A stretch of DNA of 64,000 nucleotides from Hyalangium versicolor. Lineage in GTDB: Bacteria; Myxococcota; Myxococcia; Myxococcales; Myxococcaceae. A model generated the notes under the pieces. It searched no databases. It saw only the letters and a list, made by a program, of their open reading frames with translations, and was not told where the DNA came from. Position numbers and translations under genes: made by a program. Within the stretch, counting starts at the first letter, position 1; the number at the start of each line of letters is the position of its first letter. Where the stretch lies: the NCBI RefSeq assembly GCF_020103695.1, contig NZ_JAHXBF010000011.1:362445-426444 (forward strand). The letters run 5' to 3'. Shown piece after piece: positions 63,174-64,000 of this stretch.

Positions 63174-63764
63174 TTACAGGGCGTAATAGTCTTCAGGGGT
63201 GGTCTCTGTCGGGCGCCACTCGATTTCGCCGGCCTCGGCGCCCTTGTATTTGACGAAGGTGGCGCTCATGGCGTCCTTGTCGATCACCGGCTTCTTGCCT
63301 TTGGCCGCCTTCGTCCACTCGGAGAGCTGGCTGGCGTTGATCTTTCCGCCCTGCACGAGGCCGATCATCAACACGAGCATGTGCTTGCAGGGCTTGTTGC
63401 CGCCGAGCCCTCCGCACCGGTTGAGGTTCTGCGTGCAGCACATGAAGTTCCCGTGCTTGTCGATCTTGCACGCGTAGAAGAGCGAGTAGTCCGTCTGGCT
63501 CTTGACCACACCGGTGACGTGCTCGTCGGTCACCTCGTCAAAGAGCTGGAAGCGATCGCTCTGGAGCATCGAGGTCGCCTTCTGGACTCGGGCGGAGTCG
63601 GTCTGCTTCCTGAGCTGCTCGACGAACCCCGAGAGATCCAGGGTGCGCGTCGGCGCCGGGGCGGAGGCCACCGGGGCGGGGGCTGCGGCGGACGCCGTGG
63701 CAGGTACAGCCGACGTTCCGGTGTTACCGGACGTAGCGGGTCGGATGATCTTTCGTGTGGCCAT
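63174..63764 (-). CDS. SWIM zinc-finger protein, first gene of the operon
   Basis: 196 residues from the ATG at 63764, with AGAGGAAGG upstream. After an Ala/Pro-rich start comes a helical part (LDLSGFVEQLRKQTDSARV) and the zinc-finger region GNFMCCTQNLNRC followed by GGNKPCKHMLVL, the C...C.H pattern of SWIM domains. SWIM fingers bind DNA or protein partners. It opens the tight operon SWIM - unknown - MoxR - DUF5682 - VWA. An inverted repeat at 63795-63814 lies about 30 bases upstream of the start and may be its operator. Confidence 0.88.
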   Translation of the reverse strand: MATRKIIRPATSGNTGTSAVPATASAAAPAPVASAPAPTRTLDLSGFVEQLRKQTDSARVQKATSMLQSDRFQLFDEVTDEHVTGVVKSQTDYSLFYACKIDKHGNFMCCTQNLNRCGGLGGNKPCKHMLVLMIGLVQGGKINASQLSEWTKAAKGKKPVIDKDAMSATFVKYKGAEAGEIEWRPTETTPEDYYAL

Positions 63765-63794
63765 GACCTTCCTCTGGAGTGCGCAGTCTTATGA

Positions 63795-63814
63795 AGACAG
63801 GACACCTGCTGTCT
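63795..63814. promoter_or_regulatory. Inverted repeat upstream of the five-gene operon
   Basis: AGACAG and CTGTCT flank an 8-base spacer (GACACCTG), which itself partly continues the symmetry. It lies where the promoter of the minus-strand operon is expected. A regulator site is possible. Confidence 0.35.
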
Positions 63815-63850
63815 AGCAACCACCCCTGACGTTACGGGTCAGAACGCGAG

Positions 63851-63933
63851 GCGCAACCCAAGGTGCCCCCCCGATCTACCACTACTGCGTTAGGGGCAGG
63901 ATTACCAAGGGAGCAAGCAGCCGTGGGTTGCGC
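63851..63933. repeat. 10-bp perfect inverted repeat pair
   Basis: GCGCAACCCA (63851-63860) and TGGGTTGCGC (63924-63933) are perfect complements 63 bases apart. The stretch between is rich in G and C runs. It could be a small structured RNA, a mini-element or coincidence; the region near the window end has no supported gene. Confidence 0.4.
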
Positions 63934-64000
63934 GCTTTGGTACCTGTTGCATCCGTGCTGAGAGGCCCTACCTATGAGGTATGGAGCCGTTCATGAATGC

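Noticed and set aside
63980..64000. Possible start of a plus-strand gene at the window edge
   Set aside because: Only about six codons are visible, so nothing can be concluded.

Overview
The window is high-GC, gene-dense DNA from a fruiting myxobacterium, most likely of the Cystobacter/Archangium/Myxococcus group. The evidence is the set of very large Ser/Thr-kinase and histidine-kinase hybrids, the many lipoproteins and secreted repeat proteins, an FHA-sigma54 activator, a MYXO-CTERM-like sorting tail, a SitA-like toxin with an imm11 immunity protein, and a myxochelin-like NRPS. About 39 protein genes, one short transposase relic and several repeats or palindromes are described. No rRNA, tRNA or CRISPR array was recognised.

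Region 1-5.3 kb (minus strand) is the start of a siderophore-type operon. It runs from a siderophore-interacting flavoprotein through a free-standing carrier protein and a carrier-tethered-type flavin halogenase to an NRPS (C-A...) that leaves the window. A perfect 15-bp palindrome overlaps the candidate -35 element. The predicted logic is that an acyl group on the carrier is halogenated and then joined to an amino acid by the NRPS.

Region 5.5-20.9 kb holds recD2, a 1763-residue kinase/STAND/GAF/histidine-kinase hybrid, a secreted subtilase with ASH-like repeats, a peptidoglycan amidase and two small lipoproteins, the first with a JAMM-like motif.

Region 21-34.4 kb carries a DUF1254 protein, a lipoprotein with a nearly perfect 573-bp tandem duplication, an ArsR-SRPBCC pair, an FHA-sigma54 activator overlapping a Ser/Thr kinase tail to tail, small secreted proteins, a YciI-like protein and a membrane histidine kinase. 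Region 34.4-48.2 kb has a large carboxypeptidase-regulatory-repeat protein, an SPFH protein, a second giant hybrid kinase closely related to the first, a GNAT acetyltransferase and a lipoprotein pair.

Region 48.2-56.5 kb has an ArsC-like protein whose catalytic Cys is Ser, a hemerythrin-like protein, a secreted CARDB-like protein, a 37-bp palindromic tandem repeat with a distant single copy, an unknown gene preceded by strong GTCCGCG palindromes, a contact-dependent-type toxin-immunity pair (AHH nuclease lipoprotein plus imm11), and an ELWxxDGT-repeat surface protein.

Region 56.7-63.8 kb (minus strand) is one tight five-gene operon: SWIM zinc-finger protein, unknown 535-residue protein, MoxR-type AAA+ ATPase, DUF5682 protein and VWA protein. 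It resembles the uncharacterised E. coli yehLMPQ set and is, with the halogenase-siderophore operon and the toxin pair, the best candidate for an undescribed system.
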